This document shows positions 1 through 8,537 of a DNA stretch of 64,000 nt, piece after piece. Both the position numbers and the translations under genes were made by a program. The stretch's first letter is position 1; each line of letters opens with the position of its first letter. A model generated the notes under the pieces. That model did not search any database. It was given only the letters and a program-made list of their open reading frames with translations, and was not told the origin of the DNA. The stretch is from Cyprinodon diabolis (lineage: Eukaryota; Chordata; Actinopteri; Cyprinodontiformes; Cyprinodontidae), in NCBI GenBank assembly GCA_030533445.1, contig JARPUW010000281.1, positions 124,001 to 188,000 on the forward strand, written 5' to 3'.

Positions 1-728
1 AGTCGTTTGTTCGGAGGGTAAGCACCTGGAAGCTAGCTGACAGTTAGCTTCTGCAGCAGCCTGCTAGAGTGCAGCTGCTGAAATCTTAGTGTGAGGCGGC
101 CATTTTTTTAAGATCAAACATCTTATTCTCGCCCTCACGGCCACATATTTGGAGCTACAGTCACCATTTTTGGTCAGTTTGTAGACTGAAACCTCTGGAC
201 TCACACAATGTCTTCGGAATTACGGTAGGATTAATACTTTTCCTTAAAAACCCTCCAGACCAACCTAAAGTCGATGAGAGTTTCAGCCTTTCTCTATTCT
301 TTTTGAGCTGAAGATGGGAGAGAAACGAATCAGACTATGTGTTTTCAACTCGTCATAAATATTTTTCTGAATGACACACATACACCAAAGTTGGTATAGT
401 TGGAGTCGAAGGATTGCTGATGCTCATGGTGAAACTGTTTTTTGAATAACTCATACGGTTTTTGATCAGTAGTCGTTTGTTCGGTGCCGTTCTTCCCATA
501 CAAAAAAGCCTGGGAAGAAGAAACCAATAGTGAGTGCAGCTGTTGTCTGTGTCAGTGAGAGGCTCGTTAAGCGTTGTCAAGGTTACCAAGCTTCAAACAG
601 ATTTTACCTCTGCTGTTTTAAACAGCACATATTAATCTAATGGAGGGTGAAAGGACTGATTTAACATTGGGAAATGGATACTATATGACTGCTGTCCATG
701 ACACTTCCCTTGCCACTCAGCACTGATA

Positions 729-1317
729 GACTTTCAAAATAAGACTCCAGGGACCCTACAAAATAAAAGCCTCTATATTTTTTACATATATTTATTGCCC
801 TATATGGCTCAACATTATGACCCAAACTCAACCCCGTTTTAGAGAATAGACTCTAGGAGACTGTTTAAAACACACCCTATAGCAAATTTCAAAATAAAAG
901 CCTCCCATTTCCGCTTCATCTACTGCCCTAATAACATGGAAAAAGAGTGTTTTAACGATTGGAAAGTAATCAACTATCATTGACGGGTCTGAACATTTTC
1001 TATAAACACAACTCTGTTGGACTTTCAAAATAAGACTCCAGGGACCCTACAAAATAAAAGCCTCTAGATTATACTAATGCATTAATTGATGCAAATGGCT
1101 CAACATTATGACCCAAACTCTTCCAGGTTGTTTTTATTAGACTCTAGTGACCTTTTCAAAACACACCCAGAGCAAATTTCACAATAAAAGTCTCCCATTT
1201 ACTCTGTAATACAGCAACTATTCACCTAATAACATGGAAAACCAGTGATTTAACATTTGGAAATGGATTCTATATCACTGCTGGGCGTGACCCATCTTTT
1301 GATGCACATTCATGATA
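729..1317 (+). repeat. Two subrepeats of about 290 bp (U0): 729-1019 and 1020-1317
   Basis: Each copy starts GACTTTCAAAATAAGACTCC and contains ATGGCTCAACATTATGACCC, a TAGACTC stretch, an AATAAAAG stretch and AATAACATGGAAAA in that order. A partial third copy starts at 1318, and a diverged tail precedes 729. Confidence 0.9.
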
Positions 1318-1402
1318 GACTTTCAAAATAAGACTACAAGGACTCTACAGAATAAAAGCCTCTTCCTTATACACACTCATACATTCTGGCATATTGCTCA
1401 TT

Positions 1403-1640
1403 GCCATTGGTGATTTCATCACTGCAATGGCTCTTAGAAGGCGGGCGGAGCCCGCCAATGGTAACAGGCGGGCGGAGCCTGCCAAAGGTGATTACATCAC
1501 TGCAATGGCTCTTAGCAGGCGGGCGGAGCCCGCCATTGGTGATTTCATCACTGCAATGGCTCTTAGAAGGCGGGCAGAGCCCGCCATTGGTGATTTTTTT
1601 CTTCACTGAGATGGATCCCAGAAGGCGGGCGAAGCCCGCA
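1403..1640. repeat. m1 GC-rich palindromic minisatellite, U0 (5 palindromes)
   Basis: Repeats of GGCGGGC-GGA-GCCCGCC separated by spacers that contain ATCACTGCAATGGC; 238 bp. The last palindrome is incomplete (GCCCGCA). Confidence 0.95.
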
Positions 1641-1913
1641 AACTTGGCTTTACCCACTGTGTTTCAATATTGACAACCCATATTACCCTTGTGCATCATA
1701 CGCTGTGCACGTCTATTTCCCAGATTTCAGCACAAGTGGCACACAGCTCTCTTTGCCCATGAACTTGCCCTCTTTCCTTCCCTCAGTAGCCCTCAAAGGC
1801 GTAAGCAGTTGGTCTGGGGAGCCCCGACGTCACTTGCCAGGGCCGTATTGGCCCGGTTCCCCAGACGGGCAGTAGGTGGCCCCCCTCAAAATTTCTTTAG
1901 AAATTTTCTAGTT

Positions 1914-2131
1914 GGGGGGCCACATGCCGAAGGCATGGCCCACCTACTACTATTGCACATATTTATTCCGCGTATTATTATTATTGGGGGGCCACATGCC
2001 GAAGGCATGGCCCACCTACTACTATTGCACATATTTATTCCGCGTATTATTATTGGGGGGCCACATGCCGAAGGCATGGCCCACCTACTACTATTGCACA
2101 TATTTATTCCGCGTATTATTATTATTATTAT
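1914..2131. repeat. m2 hairpin minisatellite, U0 (3 copies)
   Basis: Copies start at 1914, 1986 and 2055. Each begins GGGGGGCCACATGCCGAAGG, contains a CATGCC-GAA-GGCATG hairpin and ends GCGTATTATT with extra ATT. Confidence 0.95.
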
Positions 2132-2179
2132 AATTCTCCCGTATACCCAAAACTTCGGCGCGTAACTAGTCCCGCACGG

Positions 2180-2247
2180 TTTGGCGGATCGGGCCCAAAG
2201 TTGGCACACGCGTCGGGACCAATGGGGTGATGTGTGCTTGTATAAAA
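2180..2247 (+). promoter_or_regulatory. Promoter-like motif cluster (E2F-like, CCAAT, TATA), repeated in every unit
   Basis: TTTGGCGG (2180-2187) fits the E2F half-site pattern, CCAAT is at 2219-2223 and TATAAAA at 2241-2247. The block sits in the same place, with TATA 109 bp after the unit start, at 5479, 8647, 12427, 15666, 19116, 22458, 25599, 28641, 31810, 35729, 38768, 41940, 45082, 48997, 52240, 55470, 58641 and 61950. CCAAT lies closer to TATA than in a classical promoter. Short motifs like these can occur by chance, and conservation in an array is not proof of function. If it is active, transcription would run on the + strand from about 25-30 bp past the TATA box. Confidence 0.35.
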
Positions 2248-2476
2248 CTTTCTCATTAGTCCGAAGGTTTGCGAATTATTAGCGAAAACGTCGCAAAAAA
2301 ATCCCATAGGAAATGAATGGGGAGAGGGAAAAAAAAGCATAAAAAACAGCACTTCACTGTGTCGGCATACATTCACCTAGAAAAACAGTTTGAAGCTCAG
2401 TTTGTAGATAAATCCTTCGTCTATTTAAAACTGAAGACGGTATGTTGATAACTGCTACGGTTTTTGTATAATCAGA

Positions 2477-2943
2477 CCTCAAGCGCCACAAAGTTTTAGC
2501 AAAATCCAGCCTGCTAGAGTGGAGCAACTGAAAAGCTAGAGTGTGAGGCAGGCGTTTTTTAAACACAAAAAAACATTTTAAACTCGCCCTCACGGCCACA
2601 TATTTATAGCTAGAGTCACCATTTTTGGTCAGTTTGTAGACTGAAATCTCTGGACCCACACAATATCTTCGGAATTACGGTAGGATTAATACTTTTCCTT
2701 AAAAACCCTCCAGACCGACCTAAAGTCGATGAAAATCAGAGCCGTTTTTCATTGGTTTTGGAGCAGAAGAGGGGAGAAAAACGAATCAGACTATGTGTTT
2801 TAAACTCGTCGTAAATATTTTTCTGAATGACACACATACACCAAAGTTGGCATAGTTGGAGTCGAAGGATGACTGACGCTCACGGTGAAAAAATTTTTTG
2901 AATAACTCATACGGTTTTTGCTCAGCAGTCGTTTGTTCGGAGG
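2477..2943 (+). repeat. Internal subrepeat b (467 bp), diverged paralogue of subrepeat e
   Basis: In U1 this segment aligns with 3399-3866 over its whole length: CAGCCTGCTAGAGTG, TGTGAGGC, CGCCCTCACGGCCACATATTT, the CAGTTTGTAGACTGAAA stretch, the GGAATTACGGTAGGATT stretch and the GAATGACACACATACACC stretch recur in order. Both end in TACGGTTTTTG and then a TCGTTTGTTCGG motif. Each looks like an old dimer of a unit of about 230 bp. The same segment is present in every other complete unit. Confidence 0.85.
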
Positions 2944-3175
2944 ACATTTTAAGCACCTGAAAGCTGAGTGACAGTGACCTGCTGCAGCTAGCTCAATTAG
3001 AAGCTTAGGTGTGATGAAACGTTTTTTCTTTTTCTTTCTCTTCCCATTCAGTTTGTAGATGACCTACAGCCATGAAAGTTACTCCAATCGAAGACAAGAT
3101 ATAGCTGTCGCTTAGATAAAAAGAATTTTTCAGATACCTTTTACGGTTTTTACTCAGCAGTCGTTTGTTCGGAGG
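2944..3175 (+). repeat. Internal subrepeat c (232 bp)
   Basis: It begins with GCACCTGAAAGCTGAGTG, resembling the start of subrepeat e, contains CAGTTTGTAGATGACCTACAG, and ends with TTTTACGGTTTTTACTCAGC and the TCGTTTGTTCGGAGG terminus. A strong pyrimidine tract ending in CCCATTCAG lies in the middle (see the candidate exon). Confidence 0.85.
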
Positions 3176-3195
3176 GGTGCTTTAGCAGCTAAAAG
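3052..3195 (+). other. Candidate 144-nt non-coding exon bounded by splice-site-like motifs (U1 copy)
   Basis: A long pyrimidine run ending CTTTCTCTTCCCATTCAG puts an acceptor-like AG at 3050-3051, and AAAAG/GTGAGTG puts a consensus donor-like GT at 3196-3197. The interval is 144 nt, a typical internal exon size. All three frames contain early stops, so it would be non-coding. The arrangement recurs at the same offset in every complete unit. A further pyrimidine-rich acceptor-like CTCTTTCCTTCCCTCAG ends at 5168. Whether any of it is transcribed or spliced cannot be seen from DNA alone. Confidence 0.3.
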
Positions 3196-3398
3196 GTGAG
3201 TGAGAGTGAGGTCCTGCAGTTAAAAGAAAGGGAGGAGCAGGTGGGCCAACCATTTTGTTTGTGCTTCGTTTTGGGTTGTGAAAGACCTACAGACATGAAG
3301 GTTACCCCAGTCTGAGACAAAGGATAGATGTTGCTTTCACTGAAAGAATTTTTCAGATATCTTTTACGGTTTTTGCTCAGCAGTCGTTTGTTCGGAGG
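3176..3398 (+). repeat. Internal subrepeat d (223 bp)
   Basis: It opens with GGTGCTTTAGCAGCTAAAAG, carries GAAAGACCTACAGACATGAA (matching GACCTACAGCCATGAAAG in subrepeat c) and ends in the common CAGCAGTCGTTTGTTCGGAG terminus. The extra 228-bp module of U3, U5, U10 and U14 is a diverged copy of this segment. Confidence 0.85.
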
Positions 3399-3866
3399 GT
3401 AAGCACCTGGAAGCTAGCTGACAGTTAGCTTCTGCAGCAGCCTGCTAGAGTGCAGCTGCTGAAATCTTAGTGTGAGGCGGCCATTTTTTTCAGATCAAAC
3501 ATCTTATTCTCGCCCTCACGGCCACATATTTGGAGCTACAGTCACCATTTTTGGTCAGTTTGTAGACTGAAACCTCTGGACTCACACAATGTCTTCGGAA
3601 TTACGGTAGGATTAATACTTTTCCTTAAAAACCCTCCAGACCAACCTAAAGTCGATGAGAGTTTCAGCCTTTCTCTATTCTTTTTGAGCTGAAGATGGGA
3701 GAGAAACGAATCAGACTATGTGTTTTCAACTCGTCATAAATATTTTTCTGAATGACACACATACACCAAAGTTGGTATAGTTGGAGTCGAAGGATTGCTG
3801 ATGCTCATGGTGAAAATGTTTTTTGAATAACTCATACGGTTTTTGATCAGTAGTCGTTTGTTCGGT
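3399..3866 (+). repeat. Internal subrepeat e (468 bp)
   Basis: It starts GTAAGCACCTGGAAGCTAGC and is the paralogue of subrepeat b. It contains the inverted pair GAAGCTA/TAGCTTC at 3410-3432. In most units its terminus is altered to GATCAGTAGTCGTTTGTTCG followed by GTGCC. In U3, U5, U10 and U14 it keeps CTCAGCAGTCG and is followed by the 228-bp module. Confidence 0.85.
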
Positions 3867-3992
3867 GCCGTTCTTCCCATACAAAAAAGCCTGGGAAGAA
3901 GAAACCAATAGTGAGTGCAGCTGTTGTCTGTGTTAGTGAGAGGCTCGTTAAGCGTTGTCAAGGTTACCAAGCTTCAAACAGATTTTACCTCT

Positions 3993-4007
3993 GCTGTTTT
4001 AAACAGC
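3993..4007. repeat. 15-bp palindrome GCTGTTT-T-AAACAGC
   Basis: Perfect 7-bp arms around a single T, in the lead-in block before the 290-bp subrepeats. It is conserved in all units. Confidence 0.8.
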
Positions 4008-4109
4008 ACATATTAATCTAATGGAGGGTGAAAGGACTGATTTAACATTGGGAAATGGATACTATATGACTGCTGTCCATGACACTTCCCTTGCCACTCA
4101 GCACTGATA

Positions 4110-4699
4110 GACTTTCAAAATAAGACTCCAGGGACCCTACAAAATAAAAGCCTCTATATTTTTTACATATATTTATTGCCCTATATGGCTCAACATTATG
4201 ACCCAAACTCAACCCCGTTTTAGAGAATAGACTCTAGGAGACTGTTTAAAACACACCCTATAGCAAATTTCAAAATAAAAGCCTCCCATTTCCGCTTCAT
4301 CTACTGCCCTAATAACATGGAAAAAGAGTGATTTAACGATTGGAAAGTAATCAACTATCATTGACGGGTCTGAACATTTTCTATAAACACAACTCTGTTG
4401 GACTTTCAAAATAAGACTCCAGCGACCCTACAAAATAAAAGCCTCTAGATTATACTAATGTATTAATTGATGCAAATGGCTCAACATTATGACCCAAACT
4501 CTTCCAGGTTGTTTTTATTAGACTCTAGTGACCTTTTCAAAACACACCCCAGAGCAAATTTCACAATAAAAGTCTCCCATTTACTCTGTAATACAGCAAC
4601 TATTCACCTAATAACATGGAAAACCAGTGATTTAACATTTGGAAATGGATTCTATATCACTGCTGGGCGTGACCCATCTTTTGATGCACATTCATGATA
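4110..4699 (+). repeat. Two subrepeats of about 290 bp (U1): 4110-4400 and 4401-4699, AATAAA-rich
   Basis: The two copies are 291 and 299 bp and clearly diverged from each other, while each is nearly constant between units. A truncated third copy starts at 4700. AATAAA occurs on the + strand at 4143, 4274, 4434 and 4565, and again at 4733. The diverged tail before 4110 (AACATTGGGAAATGGATACT) matches the tail of the second copy (AACATTTGGAAATGGATTCT), so the true count is about 2.5. The same block is present in every complete unit. Confidence 0.9.
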
Positions 4700-4784
4700 G
4701 ACTTTCAAAATAAGACTACAAGGACTCTACAGAATAAAAGCCTCTTCCTTATACACACTCATACATTCTGGCATATTGCTCATT

Positions 4785-5022
4785 GCCATTGGTGATTTCA
4801 TCACTGCAATGGCTCTTAGAAGGCGGGCGGAGCCCGCCAATGGTAACAGGCGGGCGGAGCCCGCCAAAGGTGATTACATCACTGCAATGGCTCTTAGCAG
4901 GCGGGCGGAGCCCGCCATTGGTGATTTCATCACTGCAATGGCTCTTAGAAGGCGGGCATAGCCCGCCATTGGTGATTTTTTTCTTCACTGAGATGGCTCC
5001 TAGCAGGCGGGCGAAGCCCGCC
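4785..5022. repeat. m1 minisatellite, U1 (5 palindromes)
   Basis: 238 bp. The fourth palindrome has loop ATA instead of GGA, and the last has GAA. Step sizes between palindromes are 27, 51, 51 and 55 bp. Confidence 0.95.
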
Positions 5023-5250
5023 AACTGGGCTTTACCCACTGCGGTTCAATATGGACAACCCATATTACCCTTGTGCATCATACGCTGTGCACGTCTATTT
5101 CCCAGATTTCAGCACAAGTGGCACACAGCTCTCTTTGCCCATGACCTAGCCCTCTTTCCTTCCCTCAGCAGCCCTCTAAGGCGTAAGCAGTTGGTGTGGG
5201 GAGCCCCGACGTCACTGGCCAGGGCCGTATTGGTCCGGTTCCCCAGACGG

Positions 5251-5264
5251 GCAGTAGGTGGCCC
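5251..5264 (+). promoter_or_regulatory. CTCF-like motif, once per unit at the same place
   Basis: GCAGTAGGTGGCCC matches the published CTCF core pattern CCASYAGRKGGCRS at 12 of 14 positions, including the whole AGRKGGC core. It is unchanged at 1869, 5251, 8488, 12064, 15438, 18954, 22098, 25437, 28479, 31651, 35228, 38609, 41778, 44920, 48499, 52006, 55170, 58479 and 61650, always on the + strand. It lies just before the A/T palindrome and the m2 minisatellite. The match is by eye without a scoring matrix, and occupancy is inference. Confidence 0.4.
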
Positions 5265-5269
5265 CCCTC

Positions 5270-5289
5270 AAAATTTCTTTAGAAATTTT
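5270..5289. repeat. 20-bp palindrome AAAATTTCT-TT-AGAAATTTT
   Basis: Perfect 9-bp arms around TT, conserved in every complete unit and in U0, directly upstream of the m2 insertion point. When m2 is present, the GTAGGTGGCCCCCC stretch to its left and the GGGGGGCCAC start of m2 to its right form an outer inverted repeat around it. Confidence 0.9.
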
Positions 5290-5295
5290 CTAGTT

Positions 5296-5369
5296 GGGGG
5301 GCCACATGCCGAAGGCATGGCCCACCTACTACTATTGCACATATTTATTCCGCGTATTATTATTATTAT
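5296..5369. repeat. m2 minisatellite, U1 (1 copy)
   Basis: A single copy plus ATT tract. The near-identical unit U12 lacks it. Confidence 0.95.
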
Positions 5370-8300
5370 AATTCTCCCGTATACCCAAAACTTCGGCGCG
5401 TAACTAGTCCCGCACGGTTTGGCGGATCGGGCCCAAAGTTGGCACACGCGTCGGGACCAATGGGGTGATGTGTGCTTGTATAAAACTTTCTCATTAGTCC
5501 GAAGGTTTGCGAATTATTAGCGAAAACGTCGCAAAAAAATCCCATAGGAAATGAATGGGGAGAGGAAAAAAAAAGCATAAAAAACAGCACTTCACTGTGT
5601 CGGCATACATTCACCTAGAAAAACAGTTTGAAGCTCAGTTTGTAGATAAATCCTTCGTCTATTTAAAACTGAAGACGGTATGTTGATAACTGCTACGGTT
5701 TTTGTATAATCAGACCTCAAGCGCCACAAAGTTTTAGCAAAATCCAGCCTGCTAGAGTGGAGCAACTGAAAAGCTAGAGTGTGAGGCAGGCGTTTTTTAA
5801 ACACAAAAAAACATTTTAAACTCGCCCTCACGGCCACATATTTATAGCTAGAGTCACCATTTTTGGTCAGTTTGTAGACTGAAATCTCTGGACCCACACA
5901 ATATCTTCGGAATTACGGTAGGATTAATACTTTTCCTTAAAAACCCTCCAGACCGACCTAAAGTCGATGAAAATCAGAGCCGTTTTTCATTGGTTTTGGA
6001 GCAGAAGAGGGGAGAAAAACGAATCCGACTATGTGTTTTAAACTCGTCATAAATATTTTTCTGAATGACACACATACACCAAAGTTGGCATAGTTGGAGT
6101 CGAAGGATGACTGACGCTCACGGTGAAAAAATTTTTTGAATAACTCATACGGTTTTTGCTCAGCAGTCGTTTGTTCGGAGGACATTTTAAGCACCTGAAA
6201 GCTGAGTGACAGTGACCTGCTGCAGCTAGCTCAATTAGAAGCTTAGGTGTGATGAAACGTTTTTTCTTTTTCTTTCTCTTCCCATTCAGTTTGTAGATGA
6301 CCTACAGCCATGAAAGTTACTCCAATTGAAGACAAGATATAGCTGTCGCTTAGATAAAAAGAATTTTTCAGATACCTTTTACGGTTTTTACTCAGCAGTC
6401 GTTTGTTCGGAGGGGTGCTTTAGCAGCTAAAAGGTGAGTGAGAGTGAGGTCCTGCAGTTCAAACAAAGGGAGGAGCAGGTGGGCCAACCATTTTGTTTGT
6501 GCTTCGTTTTGGGTTGTGAAAGACCTACAGACATGAAGGTTACCCCAGTCTGAGACAAAGGATAGATGTTGCTTTCACTGAAAGAATTTTTCAGATATCT
6601 TTTACGGTTTTTGCTCAGCAGTCGTTTGTTCGGAGGGTAAGCACCTGGAAGCTAGCTGACAGTTAGCTTCTGCAGCAGCCTGCTAGAGTGCAGCTGCTGA
6701 AATCTTAGTGTGAGGCGGCCATTTTTTAAGATCAAACATCTTATTCTCGCCCTCACGGCCACATATTTGGAGCTACAGTCACCATTTTTGGTCAGTTTGT
6801 AGACTGAAACCTCTGGACTCACACAATGTCTTCGGAATTACGGTAGGATTAATACTTTGCCTTAAAAACCCTCCAGACCAACCTAAAGTGGATGAGAGTT
6901 TCAGCCTTTCTCCATTCTTTTTGAGCTGAAGATGGGAGAAAAACGAATCAGACTATGTGTTTTCAACTCGTCATAAATATTTTTCTGAATGACACACATA
7001 CACCAAAGTTGGTATAGTTGGAGTCGAAGGATTGCTGATGCTCATGGTGAAAATGTTTTTTGAATAACTCATACGGTTTTTGATCAGTAGTCGTTTGTTC
7101 GGTGCCGTTCTTCCCATACAAAAAAGCCTGGGAAGAAGAAACCAATAGTGAGTGCAGCTGTTGTCTGTGTCAGTGAGAGGCTCGTTAAGCGTTGTCAAGG
7201 TTACCAAGCTTCAAACAGATTTTACCTCTGCTGTTTTAAACAGCACATATTAATCTAATGGAGGGTGAAAGGACTGATTTAACATTGGGAAATGGATACT
7301 ATATGACTGCTGTACATGACACTTCCCTTGCCACTCAGCACTGATAGACTTTCAAAATAAGACTCCAGGGACCCTACAAAATAAAAGCCTCTATATTTTT
7401 TACATATATTTATTGCTCTATATGGCTCAACATTATGACCCAAACTCAACCCCGTTTTAGAGAATAGACTCTAGGAGACTGTTTAAAACACACCCTATAG
7501 CAAATTTCAAAATAAAAGCCTCCCATTTCCGCTTCATCTACTGCCCTAATAACATGGAAAAAGAGTGATTTAACGATTGGAAAGTAATCAACTATCATTG
7601 ACGGGTCTGAACATTTTCTATAAACACAACTCTGTTGGACTTTCAAAATAAGACTCCAGGGACCCTACAAAATAAAAGCCTCTAGATTATAGTAATGCAT
7701 TAATTGATGCAAATGGCTCAACATTATGACCCAAACTCTTCCAGGTTGTTTTTATTAGACTCTAGTGACCTTTTCAAAACACACCCCAGAGCAAATTTCA
7801 CAATAAAAGTCTCCCATTTACTCTGTAATACAGCAACTATTCACCTAATAACATGGAAAACCAGTGATTTAACATTTGGAAATGGATTCTATATCACTGC
7901 TGGGCGTGACCCATCTTTTGATGCACATTCATGATAGACTTTCAAAATAAGACTACAAGGACTCTACAGAATAAAAGCCTCTTCCTTATACACACTCATA
8001 CATTCTGGCATATTGCTCATTGCCATTGGTGATTTCATCACTGCAATGGCTCTTAGAAGGCGGGCGGAGCCCGCCAATGGTAACAGGCGGGCGGAGCCCG
8101 CCAAAGGTGATTACATCACTGCAATGGCTCTTAGCAGGCGGGCGGAGCCCGCCATTGGTGATTTCATCACTGCAATGGCTCTTAGAAGGCGGGCAGAGCC
8201 CGCCATTGGTGATTTTTTTCTTCACTGAGATGGCTCCTAGCAGGCGGGCGAAGCCCGCCAACTGGGCTTTACCCACTGTGTTTCAATATGGACAACCCAT

Positions 8301-8537
8301 ATTACCCTTGTGCATCATACTCTGTGCACGTCTATTTCCCAGATTTCAGCACAAGTGGCACACAGCTCTCTTTGCCCATGAACTTGCCCTCTTTCCTTCC
8401 CTCAGCAGCCCTCAAAGGCGTAAGCAGTTGGTCTGGGGAGCCCCGACGTCACTTGCCAGGGCCGTATTGGCCCGGTTCCCCAGACGGGCAGTAGGTGGCC
8501 CCCCTCAAAATTTCTTTAGAAATTTTCTAGTTATTAT
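5370..8537 (+). repeat. Macrosatellite unit U2 (3168 bp)
   Basis: TATAAAA is at 5479 and the CTCF-like motif at 8488-8501. It has five m1 palindromes and no m2 copy. Diagnostic variants are CGAATCCGAC near 6023, TACTTTGCC and AAGTGGATGAG in the 468-bp subrepeat, TATAGTAATGC near 7690 and CATACTCTGTG near 8318. U15 carries the same set and differs mainly by having one m2 copy. Confidence 0.95.
8022..8259. repeat. m1 minisatellite, U2 (5 palindromes)
   Basis: 238 bp with the same architecture as U1; the fourth loop is AGA. Confidence 0.95.

Larger units (their letters stand above)
1..2131 (+). repeat. Macrosatellite unit U0, partial (5' part missing)
   Basis: The window opens inside the 468-bp subrepeat of this unit, so its TATA block lies outside. 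It has five m1 palindromes, the CTCF-like motif at 1869-1882 and three m2 copies. A GATGGATCCCAGAAGG variant near 1610 and a damaged last palindrome arm (GCCCGCA) are shared with U18, its closest relative here. The second m1 palindrome has a C-to-T change in its right arm. Confidence 0.95.
2132..5369 (+). repeat. Macrosatellite unit U1 (3238 bp), reference unit for block layout
   Basis: Blocks in order: promoter-like block 2132 to about 2360 (TATAAAA at 2241); subrepeats about 2477-2943, 2944-3175, 3176-3398 and 3399-3866; a lead-in of about 240 bp; subrepeats of about 290 bp at 4110-4400 and 4401-4699, with a partial third from 4700; m1 4785-5022; single-copy block about 5023-5295 with the CTCF-like motif at 5251-5264; one m2 copy 5296-5369. 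It is nearly identical to U12, sharing CTCGTCGTAAATATT, ATACTAATGTATT and the GGCGGGCATAGCCCGCC palindrome. The main difference is that U12 lacks the m2 copy, which accounts for the 66-bp length difference. Confidence 0.96.

Noticed and set aside
2132..2200. CENP-B box
   Set aside because: CCCGTATACCCAAAAC and TTTGGCGGATCGGGC resemble parts of the box but each lacks essential positions, so I do not call a centromeric protein site.
2354..2659. A 101-codon open frame on the - strand present in all 19 units
   Set aside because: The surrounding non-coding sequence is equally conserved, so frame conservation is no evidence. The few differences seen (CGC-type Arg to Cys in U6, Pro to Ala in U8, U9, U10 and U11, Gln to His in U19) are mostly amino-acid changing. 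The paralogous segment in subrepeat e has no matching frame, and I recognise no domain.
2754..2780. miR-430/427-like seed AAGTGC on either strand (e.g. in CAGCACTTCACTG near 2347 and GAAGTGCTGC in U3, U5, U10, U14)
   Set aside because: A six- or seven-base seed is expected by chance in a unit this long. The flanks do not form a miRNA-like hairpin by eye, and the remainder does not match known family members.
3780..3800. Pol III box B-like sequence on the - strand (CCTTCGACTCC)
   Set aside because: It matches much of GGTTCGANTCC, but I see no properly spaced box A and no tRNA or SINE head, and a pol III gene would need both.
4467..4697. Small conserved open frames of 60-82 codons in each unit
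   Set aside because: They are short, overlap each other on both strands, and change length or vanish with single substitutions in some units (for example the 76-codon frame missing in U0, U6, U7, U8, U11, U13 and U18).
4785..5022. CRISPR-like array of palindromic repeats
   Set aside because: The spacers between palindromes are themselves repeated, lengths are 27/51/55 bp, there are no cas genes, and the context is eukaryotic.
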